Below, piece after piece: positions 35,907 to 44,076 of a stretch of 57,196 nt of DNA. Source of the DNA: Paractinoplanes rishiriensis (GTDB lineage Bacteria > Actinomycetota > Actinomycetes > Mycobacteriales > Micromonosporaceae); the NCBI RefSeq assembly GCF_016862375.1, contig NZ_BOMV01000062.1, positions 1-57,196 of the forward strand. The letters are read 5' to 3'. The notes under the pieces are model-generated. The model did not search any database. It saw only the letters and a program-made list of their open reading frames with translations, and was not told the DNA's origin. Positions within the stretch are counted from its first letter, which is position 1, and the number at the start of each line of letters is the position of its first letter. A program made the translations under genes and the position numbers.

Positions 35907-37568
35907 ATGTCGGAGTTTGTCCTGGGCTGGGCGGGAATGCTGCACCGCCTGTGGACCTCCGTCGCCGCCATCACGGTCCGTGATCAACTGGCCGACCTGG
36001 TGCTCCCGCCGCTGCGCACCCTGCCCGGGGTCCGGCTGGCCTGGGGCCTGCGGCACGCCGACGACGACAGCATCCTGGAGTACCGCTGGTCCGGCCTGCC
36101 GCTGCAGGGCGACTACCGCAAGGTCGCCGAGCAGATCGCGGCCGGTGACCCCGGAGCGGCCGAGGCGCTGCGGGCCGAGGGCGTCACCGAGGTGATCACC
36201 GCCCGGCTCGACGTGGACGGCGAGGCGTCCGGCACGTTCCTGGTCGGCCTGGACGAGACCGCCGACACCGCGCTGGTGGCCGCCTGCCTCGACCAGGTGG
36301 TCGACGTCACCCGGGACGCGATCCGCCGGCTCGTCGCCCGCCGCGCCGAGCAGCAGATGCAGACCCGCGACGCGCTGCTGGCCGAGGCGTCGCTGCAGAT
36401 GGACGCCGTGCTCGACTCCAGTCAGACCATGCACCGGGTGCCGCGGATGACCGTGCCGGCCATCGCCGAGGGCTGCCTGGTCTATCTCACCGAGGACGAC
36501 AAGCCGGTGCTGCGCAGCTCGGTGCACGTCGACATGCGCCGGCTCTCGGCCCTGCTGGACGACCCCGCGGTGCTCGGCCACCTCACCGCGCTGGCGGCCG
36601 GCGCGATCTCCGGCGCGGCGGCCCGCGGCGGCCCGCTCGACGCCGAGATGCTCGCCACCCGGTCGGTGGAACTCCAGGTGCTGCGGGCCCGCGGCCGGGT
36701 GATCGGCGTGCTGATCTTCCTGTTCGACCGCAGCGCCGACCAGATCCCGCCGCTGGCATTTCTGCGCGACATCGCGTCACGGGCCGCGCTCGCCATCGAC
36801 AACAGCGCGCTCTACGAGCGGCGCCGGCGCGAGGTGGTGACCATGCAGCAGCACCTGCTGCCCACCCGGCTGCCGGCCGTCGACGGCCTGGACCTGGCGG
36901 CGTCCTACACGGTCGGCGACCAGGTGCTCGAGGTCGGCGGCGACTTCTACGACGTGGTGGTGCGCCCCGGCGGCGCGGTGGCCGCGATGATCGGCGACGT
37001 CTGCGGCCGGGGTGTCGACGCGGCCGCGCTGACCGGGATGGCCCGGCACACCCTCGGCGCGCTGCTCGGCGAGGGCGCGTCGCCGCAGCGGGCGATGAGC
37101 CGGCTCAACGGGCGGCTGCTCCTGGACGGTTCGTGGCGGTTCGTCACCGCCGGGGTGGCTCTGATCCGGCCGGCCGCCGGCGGCTTCACCGTGGACTGGA
37201 CCTCGGCCGGGCACCCGGCACCGGCGGTGCTGCGCCGCGAGGGGCCGGCGGAGGCCGGGCGCGGGGGCGGCGTACCGCTGGGCATCCTGGCCCAGCCCAA
37301 GCTCGGCCGGTCGCGCCTGCACCTGGCGCCGGGGGACACCCTGTTGATCTTCACGGACGGGCTGACCGAGTGCCGCGACAGGACCGGCCGCATGTTCGAG
37401 GAGCGGGCATTCTGGGAAACGCTGGACCGGCTCCGCGAGGCGCCGCCGGACTCCCTGGTCGACGAGTTGAGCCTCGCCTCGGCCGCGTACGGTGGCACCC
37501 GCGCCGACGACATCGCCGTGCTGGCGATCCGCGCAAGGGGGACGCACGATGGGGGACCAGGCCGCTGA
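35907..37568 (+). CDS. PP2C/SpoIIE-type serine phosphatase with GAF-like domain
   Basis: Predicted 553-aa cytoplasmic phosphatase of the RsbU/SpoIIE group, which often acts on anti-sigma-factor antagonists. Residues 1 to about 165 are not recognised. A GAF-like domain (about 175-310) ends with LAFLRDIASRAALAIDNSAL. The PP2C domain (about 320-545) has MQQHLLPTRLPAVDGLDLAA, the metal site in VGGDFYDVVVRPGG, AMIGDVCGRGVDAAALTGMA, TDGLTE and a final ADDIAVLAIRA. GGAGGGGG lies upstream of the ATG. The end overlaps the response regulator start by 20 bases, so the two are co-translated and probably work together. The target is not in the window. Confidence 0.9.
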   Translation: MSEFVLGWAGMLHRLWTSVAAITVRDQLADLVLPPLRTLPGVRLAWGLRHADDDSILEYRWSGLPLQGDYRKVAEQIAAGDPGAAEALRAEGVTEVITARLDVDGEASGTFLVGLDETADTALVAACLDQVVDVTRDAIRRLVARRAEQQMQTRDALLAEASLQMDAVLDSSQTMHRVPRMTVPAIAEGCLVYLTEDDKPVLRSSVHVDMRRLSALLDDPAVLGHLTALAAGAISGAAARGGPLDAEMLATRSVELQVLRARGRVIGVLIFLFDRSADQIPPLAFLRDIASRAALAIDNSALYERRRREVVTMQQHLLPTRLPAVDGLDLAASYTVGDQVLEVGGDFYDVVVRPGGAVAAMIGDVCGRGVDAAALTGMARHTLGALLGEGASPQRAMSRLNGRLLLDGSWRFVTAGVALIRPAAGGFTVDWTSAGHPAPAVLRREGPAEAGRGGGVPLGILAQPKLGRSRLHLAPGDTLLIFTDGLTECRDRTGRMFEERAFWETLDRLREAPPDSLVDELSLASAAYGGTRADDIAVLAIRARGTHDGGPGR

Positions 37569-37980
37569 CCTGATCTTCGTGGTCGAGGATTCCGACGAGG
37601 ACGTCGAGGCGATCGGCCGGGCCATCGGCCGCTCGCATCCCGGGCTGCGGGTCGAGTTCTTCCGTTCCGGCACCGAGGTGCTGCCCCGGCTGGCGGCCGG
37701 CATCGACCGACCTCGGCTGCTGCTGCTCGACCTCAACATGCCGGGCGAGAGCGGGCTGGACGTGATCAAGCAGATCCGCCGCCATGACGGCCTCGCGGAT
37801 CTCACCGTCGTGGTGTTCACGTCGTCCGAGGAACCGGCCGAGGCGGACGCCTGCTACGCGGCCGGCGCCGACAGTTACATCTACAAGCCGCTCAACTTCG
37901 CACTGTTCCAGAGCGTGCTGAGCCAGACGCTGGACTACTGGCGCGGCCGCCATGAACAGGCAAACGCTAACCAGGAGTGA
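37549..37980 (+). CDS. Rcp1-like single-domain response regulator
   Basis: Predicted 143-aa receiver without an output domain. Acidic pocket VVEDSDEDVEAI, phospho-acceptor in LLLLDLNMPGESG, Thr/Ser in VVFTSSEE and Lys in YIYKPLNF are all present. The sequence resembles Rcp1-type regulators, the partners of bacterial phytochrome kinases, which fits the convergent phytochrome gene 1 kb away. The ATG at 37549 lies inside the end of the phosphatase gene and has AAGGGG upstream. Its last part, encoding TLDYWRG, contains a 20-bp sequence repeated exactly at the 3' end of the phytochrome gene; the final RHEQANANQE may be a tail acquired by insertion. Confidence 0.9.
   Translation: MGDQAADLIFVVEDSDEDVEAIGRAIGRSHPGLRVEFFRSGTEVLPRLAAGIDRPRLLLLDLNMPGESGLDVIKQIRRHDGLADLTVVVFTSSEEPAEADACYAAGADSYIYKPLNFALFQSVLSQTLDYWRGRHEQANANQE
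37927..37946. repeat. 20-bp direct repeat, left copy (end of response regulator gene)
   Basis: ACGCTGGACTACTGGCGCGG at 37927-37946 recurs without change at 38985-39004. The two copies bracket a 1,038-bp segment that carries the DUF4352 gene. Confidence 0.9.
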
Positions 37981-37996
37981 CCAGCCGTTCGCTCCT
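37973..37996 (+). terminator. weak hairpin at the response regulator stop
   Basis: AGGAGTGA and TCGCTCCT pair around an eight-base loop with one G-T pair. The left arm contains the stop codon of the response regulator. It may act as a weak terminator. Confidence 0.35.
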
Positions 37997-38020
37997 GCTG
38001 CTCGGACCAGCCTCGGGACG

Positions 38021-38800
38021 CTAGCTCAGCGACACCCGAACACCAGCCGTGAACATCGACTCGTGCAAGACGATGGACGTTAGCTTGGTGCCCGGGGGAA
38101 CGTCGAAGACGAGCTTCCCCTTGACGGTGTTGCCGGGGTTGATGGTTTCGAGGAACATGTTCGCCCCGTTGTTGGCGCCGGCAGCCGCGCCGGAGTCGAC
38201 GGAGTACTCGGTGTTCTTCTCGTCGTATGCCTTTTGCGACACGTCACTGAAGGCTTCAGCGCTGGTACCGACGTTCTTGATGGCGACGCCGACCAGGCAG
38301 AACTCACCCTGCGCCTGCTCGCCGAAGTCTTTCGAGCCAACCTGCGCTACGCCGCATTTCAGGTCCGTGACGGTGAACTGGAATTTCCCGTCTGTCGCTG
38401 GCTTGTTCATCTCCCCAGCCACAGCGTTCTTGCCGTCCGCGTTGGCGCCCATGTCCTTTGCGACCTCACTGGCGCCCCACCCGAATAGAGCGAAGATCCC
38501 GACGCAGCCGAGGATCATGATCAGCGCGATGCCGCCGACGATGAACGGCCACTTCTTACGCTTCTTTTTCTCGGGCGTAGGTGGCTGGTAACCAGGTGAA
38601 CCGCCGTACTGCGCGTAGCCCTGCGCCTCACCGTGTCCCTGTGGCGCTGCCGGGGCTGCGTTGGCCGGCGGGTAGCCCTGCTGGCCGCCGGGCGGAGGTT
38701 GCCCCTGCGGCTGGCCGTATTGCTGGTGCTCCGGCGGCCCATTGTGCGGCGGGCCGCTGGCGGGCTGATGGTTCTGGTCATACTGCGGCGGATACGTCAC
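38021..38800 (-). CDS. DUF4352-like membrane-anchored protein with Pro/Gln-rich N terminus
   Basis: Predicted 259-aa protein. Residues 1-75 are low-complexity and rich in Pro, Gln, Gly and Tyr. A basic stretch (EKKKRKKW) leads into one membrane helix (about 84-107, PFIVGGIALIMILGCVGIFA). The outside domain (about 130-259) resembles DUF4352 beta-sandwich proteins: GKFQFTVTDLKCGVAQVG, EFCLVGVAIKNVGTSAEAFS and VFDVPPGTKLTSIVLHES. Function is unknown in the family. Codon use is clearly less GC-biased than in neighbouring genes. The gene is bracketed by 20-bp direct repeats, so it may be an insertion. The GTG start has GGGAGC upstream. Confidence 0.8.
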   Translation of the reverse strand: MTYPPQYDQNHQPASGPPHNGPPEHQQYGQPQGQPPPGGQQGYPPANAAPAAPQGHGEAQGYAQYGGSPGYQPPTPEKKKRKKWPFIVGGIALIMILGCVGIFALFGWGASEVAKDMGANADGKNAVAGEMNKPATDGKFQFTVTDLKCGVAQVGSKDFGEQAQGEFCLVGVAIKNVGTSAEAFSDVSQKAYDEKNTEYSVDSGAAAGANNGANMFLETINPGNTVKGKLVFDVPPGTKLTSIVLHESMFTAGVRVSLS

Positions 38801-38984
38801 GATCGGCTCCCGCGGACCGGATCAGGAAAGTGGTTGCTCGGTCGAGCCCAGTCCAGAGCGCTCGGCCACAGCGCGGACAACGCTAAATTCCGCAGGTTGC
38901 AGCGTGGTCGATAAGCCGTAATTGACCTCGGGATGTTGCGCTGGATCCAGCGTTGGCCCGATGGCCCGACCGACCCCTGGCCTC

Positions 38985-39004
38985 ACGCTGGACTACTGGC
39001 GCGG
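38985..39004. repeat. 20-bp direct repeat, right copy (end of phytochrome gene)
   Basis: This exact second copy of the sequence at 37927-37946 contains the stop codon of the phytochrome kinase on the minus strand (CTA at 38993-38995). Confidence 0.9.
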
Positions 39005-41236
39005 GAAGGACGCGCGGATCGTGGTGCCGCCGCCGGGGGACTCCTCGGCCCATGCCTGACCGCCGTGCCGCTCCACGATCCGCCGCACGATCGCCAGCCC
39101 GGCGCCCGAGCCCTCGGCGTCCCTGGCCGCCGGATGCAACCGCCGGAACAGTTCGAAGGCCTGCTCCCGTAGGTGCGCCGGCATCCCGATGCCGTTGTCG
39201 CGGACCACCAGCACCGGCACCGGGCCGTCGGCCAGGCTCACCTCGACCCGCCGCGGCTTCTCCGCGCGGCGGTACTTCGCGGCGTTCACCAGCAGGTTGA
39301 CCAGCACCTGGTCGAGCAGCACCGGGTCGGCCGCGACGGTGACGCCCGGCTCGGGCAGGCCGACCTCGACCGACTCCTCGTCGAGCCGCGGCCCGGCCAC
39401 CTCGAGCGCGCGCCGCACCGCGGCCCGCAGCTCGATCGGCTGGCGGGACAGCTCGGTGCGGCCCAGCCGCGAGTAGTAGAGCAGCGCGTTGAGCAGCTCG
39501 TCCATGCGCTCGGCCAGCCGCTGGATCGAGGCCAGCCGGCGGGCGGTGACCGGGTCGAGCCCGGTGGCGTCCTCGGCGATGAAGGTCGCGGTGTTGGCGA
39601 TGCCGCGCAGCGGCTCCTTGAGGTCGTGCGCCGCCGCGTGCGCGAACGCGTCCAGGTCGACGTTGCTGCGGGTCAGCTCGGTGTTGAGCAGCGTCAGCCG
39701 GCGGGCATGTGTCACCGCGATCCCGGTGATCGCCCGGCCCAGCTCGACGGCCATCGCGAGGTCGGTGGCCGACCACGGCCGGCCGCGGCCGCGGACCGAG
39801 GCCAGGAACACCGCGGTGGACCCGCGCGGGGTCAGCCGGCGGCCGTGCGGGCCCAGGGTGACCGGCTCGCTCGGGTCGGCGGCCCAGCGCCGGGACACCG
39901 TGCGCTCGCCGCGCAGCCAGATCATCCGGTCCCCGTTGATGCCGTACGGGAGCACCAGTGCGCCGGCCAGCGCGCCGGAGTGGGCGGACAGCGCCGGCAG
40001 GTCCTCGGCGAGCCGGTCGCTGTGCCACGGCCCGGCCGGCAGCGCACCCAGCAGCGCGTCCAGCGCCTCGGGGCCGGGGTGCGCGCCGTGCACGGTCACC
40101 GCGTCGCCGGTCTGCACGACGACCGCGTCGCAGCCGATCACCCCGGTGAGCTCGGCGGTGCTCTCGGTCCACCGCACCGCCGGACCGGCCGAGATGCGTT
40201 CGAGCAGGCGGGCGATGACCGTGCGGGAGTGTTCCCGGGCCACCGACTCGTCGTGCTCGCGCAGCGCCGCCAGGTGCAGGGACAGCGCCACCCCGAAGAA
40301 CTCGCAGGCGGCCCGGACCTGCGGGCTGAGCACCACCACGCCGTTGCCGTGGCAGGCGATCAGCCCCCACAGCCGGCCGTCGGACAGCAGCGACACCGAC
40401 ATCGAGGAGGCCACCCCGATGTTGCGCAGATACTCCAGGTGGAACGGCGAGACCGTGCGCAGCACCGACATCGACAGGTCGAGCGGCTCGCCGGTCTCCG
40501 GCAGCACCGGCGGTTCGAGCCGCGCGGTGGCGTCGTCCACGTCGGCGATGACCCGGATCCAGTTGCGCTCGTAGAGCCGGCGCGCCTGGGGCGGGATGTC
40601 GGTGGCCGGGAACCAGAGGCCCAGCCACGGTTCGGCGCCGGCCACCACGTCCTCGGCGATCACCTCGCCCGGTCCGTCGGCTGACTCGAACCGGTAGGCG
40701 ACCACCCGGTCGTACCCGGTGATGGCCCGGACCTCGGTCACCGCGGCCCGGCACGCCTCGGCCACCGTGCCGGCCCGTTGCAGGCGCATCAGCGCCTGCC
40801 GCACCGGGGCGTAGAAGGCGGCGAACTCCCGGGCGTCCTGGGCCGGCTCGAACTCGAGTACCAGCAGCCCGTCCGAGCGGTGCACGGTCACGTCGAACCG
40901 GCGCACGCCGTCGTCCGCGGCGATCTCGACCGGCATGGTCGCGCTCGGCCCGGCGTCCGCGTCGACCAGCCCGCTCAGCGTCGCCAGGTGGGCGGCGCTC
41001 AGCAGCCGCTCGACCGGCTGACCGGCGGGATCCGGCACGCCGAGCACGTCCGCGGCGTTCGCACTGGCCACCACGACCCGGCCGGACCGCACCGCGACCA
41101 GGGCACCGTACGACTGGATGCCGCCCAGCCGGTGGATCGGCTCGCGCATGCACCGGGTGAGATCGAAGGTCGCCGAGACCTCCCGCTCGGCGGCCACCAC
41201 CCGGTCCGGCAGCCAGCCGGGCGTCCCGTCACTCAT
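38993..41236 (-). CDS. bacteriophytochrome histidine kinase
   Basis: Predicted 747-aa red/far-red photoreceptor kinase with PAS-GAF-PHY-HisKA-HATPase layout. The N-terminal motif DLTRCMREPIHRLGGIQSYG holds Cys29 at the place where bacteriophytochromes bind biliverdin. The GAF domain has LWFPATDIPPQARRLYERNW (conserved Asp), SPFHLEYLRNIGVASSMSVS and LWGLIACHG with conserved His. The PHY tongue is seen as TPRGSTAVFLASVRGRGRPW. The kinase part has His537 in HDLKEPLRG, the N box NLLVNAAKYR and VRDNGIGM with GSGAGLAIVRRIV. The ATG at 41236 is preferred over longer starts. No heme oxygenase for biliverdin is in the window. It converges on the Rcp1-like regulator, its likely partner. Confidence 0.93.
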   Translation of the reverse strand: MSDGTPGWLPDRVVAAEREVSATFDLTRCMREPIHRLGGIQSYGALVAVRSGRVVVASANAADVLGVPDPAGQPVERLLSAAHLATLSGLVDADAGPSATMPVEIAADDGVRRFDVTVHRSDGLLVLEFEPAQDAREFAAFYAPVRQALMRLQRAGTVAEACRAAVTEVRAITGYDRVVAYRFESADGPGEVIAEDVVAGAEPWLGLWFPATDIPPQARRLYERNWIRVIADVDDATARLEPPVLPETGEPLDLSMSVLRTVSPFHLEYLRNIGVASSMSVSLLSDGRLWGLIACHGNGVVVLSPQVRAACEFFGVALSLHLAALREHDESVAREHSRTVIARLLERISAGPAVRWTESTAELTGVIGCDAVVVQTGDAVTVHGAHPGPEALDALLGALPAGPWHSDRLAEDLPALSAHSGALAGALVLPYGINGDRMIWLRGERTVSRRWAADPSEPVTLGPHGRRLTPRGSTAVFLASVRGRGRPWSATDLAMAVELGRAITGIAVTHARRLTLLNTELTRSNVDLDAFAHAAAHDLKEPLRGIANTATFIAEDATGLDPVTARRLASIQRLAERMDELLNALLYYSRLGRTELSRQPIELRAAVRRALEVAGPRLDEESVEVGLPEPGVTVAADPVLLDQVLVNLLVNAAKYRRAEKPRRVEVSLADGPVPVLVVRDNGIGMPAHLREQAFELFRRLHPAARDAEGSGAGLAIVRRIVERHGGQAWAEESPGGGTTIRASFPRQ

Positions 41237-41248
41237 GGTCCGAACCCG

Positions 41249-41411
41249 GGGTCTGTGTCGACGTGGGAGACGGGCTGCGGCGTGGCCCAGCCGCCGCCCG
41301 GCCGCGCGCCGCGGACAACCGGATACAACCCCGGTATCCGGGCGCCCTCGGCGCACACCCAGACGACACCTGGACCTCCCCTCGCTCCGGCCCCCACGTC
41401 GACACAGACCC
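41249..41411. repeat. 163-bp segment with perfect 19-bp inverted ends
   Basis: 41249-41267 and 41393-41411 are exact inverted copies of a 19-bp sequence that contains GTGTCGACGTGGG. The 125-bp centre includes a hairpin, CCGGATAC paired with GTATCCGG, near 41320. It fills most of the gap between the divergent phytochrome and LacI genes, so each gene has the same motif in the same orientation upstream of its start. It could be a small MITE-like element or a pair of operators. No target-site duplication is evident. Confidence 0.75.
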
Positions 41412-41419
41412 TAGACGCA

Positions 41420-41425
41420 TAGGAT
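41420..41425 (+). promoter_or_regulatory. -10 element of the LacI-family regulator gene
   Basis: TAGGAT ends six bases before an in-frame ATG at 41432, the leaderless arrangement seen elsewhere in the window. The right arm of the 19-bp inverted repeat lies just upstream, across the -35 position. Confidence 0.45.
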
Positions 41426-41455
41426 CCACGGATGCGGACGCGAGGGGAGGTGCGA

Positions 41456-42463
41456 ATGGCGACGATCAACGATGTCGCGCGGGCGGCCGGGGTGTCGCCC
41501 AGCACGGTGTCGTACGTGCTCAGCGGGCGGCGGCCGATCTCGGCGCAGACCCGGGAACGGGTGCAGGCGGCGATCGCCGAGCTGGGTTTCCATCCGCACG
41601 CCGGCGCCCGGGCGCTGGCCAGCAGCAGGACCAACGTACTGGCCCTGGTGGTGCCGCTGCGGGTGGACGTCAACGTACCGGTCATCATGCAGTTCGCCAC
41701 CGCGGTGGTCACCGCGGCCCGCACCCACAACCACGACGTGCTGCTGCTCACCAAGGACGAGGGCACCGCGGGCCTGGAACGGGTGGCGCACAGCACCATG
41801 GTGGACGCGCTGATCGTGATGGACGTCGAGAAGGACGACCTGCGCATCCCGGCCCTGCGGCGGCTCAAGCAGCCGTCAGTGCTGATCGGCCTGCCCGCCG
41901 ACCCGGACGGGATCGTCTGCGTCGACCTCGACTTCGCGGCGGCCGCCCGGGAGACGCTGCGGCACCTGGCCGGTCACGGCCACCGGCGGATCGCGCTGGT
42001 CGGGCCGTCGCCCGCGGTCTACCGCCGGGGCACCAGCTACGCCGAGCGGTTCCTGGCCGGGTTCGCCGAGGAGTCCGCGGAGCTGGGGCTGGAGACCATG
42101 ACCCACCCGTGCGAGCCCGGCCACGACGGCGTGCGCACCTGCCTGGCCGACATCGACGCCGAACTGCCCGGGGTGACCGCGCTCGTGGTGCACAACGAGG
42201 AGGCGCTGCGCCCGCTGCTCGACCAGTTGCGGACGGCCGGCCGCCGGGTGCCCGCGGACGTCTCGGTGGTGGCGGTCTGCCCGCGGGACGTGGCGCTGGC
42301 CATGCCGATCCCGCTCACCTCGGTCGACATCCCGTCGCACGATGTCGGCGGCCTGGCCGTGGAGACCGCGATGAAGCTGCTCGACGGCCGCAGCACCGAG
42401 CAGATCCGGCTGTTGCCGCCGACCCTGGTGGAACGCGAGAGCTGCGCGCCGCCGCGGGAGTGA
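41456..42463 (+). CDS. LacI-family transcriptional regulator
   Basis: Predicted 335-aa repressor. The helix-turn-helix (about 1-48) is TINDVARAAGVSPSTVSYVL followed by SGRRPISAQTRERV. The periplasmic-binding-like domain (about 60-330) has NVLALVVPLRVDVNVPVIMQ, HGHRRIALVGPSPAVYRRGT and a final PLTSVDIPSHDVGGLAVETA. The ATG at 41456 has GGGGAGG upstream; a leaderless start at 41432 in the same frame is also possible and would add eight residues. It lies between the two TCGAAGCGCTTCGA operators and is the only LacI gene in the window, so it probably represses the GH35 gene and the ABC-GH31 operon. The inducer would be an oligosaccharide, which is inferred. Confidence 0.94.
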   Translation: MATINDVARAAGVSPSTVSYVLSGRRPISAQTRERVQAAIAELGFHPHAGARALASSRTNVLALVVPLRVDVNVPVIMQFATAVVTAARTHNHDVLLLTKDEGTAGLERVAHSTMVDALIVMDVEKDDLRIPALRRLKQPSVLIGLPADPDGIVCVDLDFAAAARETLRHLAGHGHRRIALVGPSPAVYRRGTSYAERFLAGFAEESAELGLETMTHPCEPGHDGVRTCLADIDAELPGVTALVVHNEEALRPLLDQLRTAGRRVPADVSVVAVCPRDVALAMPIPLTSVDIPSHDVGGLAVETAMKLLDGRSTEQIRLLPPTLVERESCAPPRE

Positions 42464-42533
42464 ACTGCTCAGGCGGGTATCAGCACCGCCGATAGTCCGG
42501 AAGACGACGGTGCCGGCGACGGGCGGAGGTCAG

Positions 42534-43970
42534 GTGCGCGGCCGATTGGTGCTCGCGGGATTCGTCCTGGTGACGACCGTTGCGATTATCGTGCACGCAC
42601 TCTCCGGCCCGGCCGTCCAGGCGGTCGTCTTCTTCTCGATCATCGCGCTGCCCACGGCCGGTGTGTTCGTCGCGATGCGGCTGACCCCGACCATGGACCG
42701 GGTGGCCTGGACCATCGCGGTCACCGGCCTGATGCTCCAGGCGGTCATGCAGCTGATCTGGCCGCGCTACTTCCCGGACGACCTGGGCCACGCCAGCGGC
42801 GGCATCGCCGACATGTCGATCGCCGGCGCGCACCTGTTCCTGCTGATGGCCGCGGTGCTGCTGGTGATGCGGCACGCGGCGCGGGATCCGGGCGGGGTGA
42901 TCGACGCCGCCATCATCGGCCTGTGCGCCAGCGCGCCGCTGTGGGAGTGGGTGCTCCAGCCACGGCTCGCGGCCGCGGGTGCGCCGATGAACGGCCAGCT
43001 GATCATCCTGCTCGACATCCTCTGCCTCGGCGGCGTGTTCGGCTCGCTGATCCGGGTCGCGGCGACCGCCCGCCGGGGCCGGCCCACCCTGCTCTACCTG
43101 CTGCTGGCGCTGACGCTGACGTTCGTGGCGATCACCACGGCGGTGCTCACCGCCGGTTCGCCGGACCGGGGCTCGCCGGACCGGGGCTGGCAGGCCGAAC
43201 TGCTGATCGCGGCGTTCCTGGCCTTCGGCGCGGCGCCGCTGCACCCGGCGGTCGCCTACTTCACCGCGCCGGACCGGCTGGTGCGGCGCAAGCTGAACTG
43301 GACCAACATCACCTTCCTGGGCCTGGCGCTCACGGTGTTCCCGCTGCTCGCCCTGATCCAGCTGATGCTCGGGCGCCCGGCCGACCCGCTGCTGTTCGGC
43401 GTCGGCTCGCTGGTCACCGTGCCGCTGGTGGCGGTCCGGCTGGGCCTGCTGAACGGGCAGCGCGAGCGGGCCGAGCGGGTGCTGGCCCACCACGCCCGGC
43501 ACGACGAGCTGACCGGGCTGCTGAACCGCCGGGCGATGCTCGAGGAGATCGACGAGGCGCTGGCGGCCGTGCACGACGGCCGGCTGGACAGCGTCGCACT
43601 CCTGTTCTGCGACCTGAACGGCTTCAAGCCGATCAACGACACGCTCGGGCACCAGGCGGGCGACGTCCTGCTCCAGGCGGTCGCGAAGCGGCTGGCCGAG
43701 GGCCGGGCCGACGACACCGTGGGCCGGTTCGGCGGCGACGAGTTCGTGATCCTGTGCCCGGGCACGGGCGACGCCGATCTGCCGGCGCTGCGGGCCCGGG
43801 TCGAGCAGGCGGTGCGGATTCCGGTTGAGATCGACGGCACCCTCGTGGCGGTCGACGTCAGCATCGGCACGGCGATCGCCGACCGGCGGCGCCCGCTGGA
43901 CCGGGACGCCCTGGTGTCCGCCGCGGACGCCCTGATGTACGAGCGGAAGCGGGCGAGCCGGGCGCTCTGA
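42534..43970 (+). CDS. membrane-bound GGDEF diguanylate cyclase
   Basis: Predicted 478-aa enzyme that makes cyclic di-GMP. The N-terminal half (about 1-305) has eight to nine membrane helices and resembles actinobacterial multi-pass sensory domains of unknown ligand. The GGDEF domain (about 315-475) has HDELTGLLNRRAMLEEIDEA, FCDLNGFKPINDTLGH and an intact GRFGGDEFVILCPG. The RADD motif before it matches the RxxD product-inhibition site. The GTG at 42534 follows GGAGG by four bases; an earlier GTG at 42510 is also possible. No EAL domain is attached. It lies between the LacI gene and the ABC operon but has no clear link to either. Confidence 0.93.
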   Translation: MRGRLVLAGFVLVTTVAIIVHALSGPAVQAVVFFSIIALPTAGVFVAMRLTPTMDRVAWTIAVTGLMLQAVMQLIWPRYFPDDLGHASGGIADMSIAGAHLFLLMAAVLLVMRHAARDPGGVIDAAIIGLCASAPLWEWVLQPRLAAAGAPMNGQLIILLDILCLGGVFGSLIRVAATARRGRPTLLYLLLALTLTFVAITTAVLTAGSPDRGSPDRGWQAELLIAAFLAFGAAPLHPAVAYFTAPDRLVRRKLNWTNITFLGLALTVFPLLALIQLMLGRPADPLLFGVGSLVTVPLVAVRLGLLNGQRERAERVLAHHARHDELTGLLNRRAMLEEIDEALAAVHDGRLDSVALLFCDLNGFKPINDTLGHQAGDVLLQAVAKRLAEGRADDTVGRFGGDEFVILCPGTGDADLPALRARVEQAVRIPVEIDGTLVAVDVSIGTAIADRRRPLDRDALVSAADALMYERKRASRAL

Positions 43971-43988
43971 AATCTCCGCGGCACACCG

Positions 43989-44018
43989 TTGACATCGGTA
44001 TGCGTCGAACCATAGCGT
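43989..44018 (+). promoter_or_regulatory. promoter of the ABC transporter-GH31 operon
   Basis: A perfect TTGACA (43989-43994) and TAGCGT (44013-44018) are separated by 18 bases. The -10 box ends 17 bases before the operator, exactly as at the GH35 promoter. Confidence 0.8.
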
Positions 44019-44034
44019 CTCCCAAAGTGCTGCG

Positions 44035-44048
44035 TCGAAGCGCTTCGA
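44035..44048. promoter_or_regulatory. LacI-type operator TCGAAGCGCTTCGA (copy 2)
   Basis: This perfect palindrome is identical to the one at 32779-32792. It lies just past the expected transcription start and 28 bases before the ATG of the solute-binding protein, so a bound repressor would block early elongation or promoter escape. Confidence 0.88.
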
Positions 44049-44076
44049 CAACCCCGACGCCACCCCGGAGGACGGC

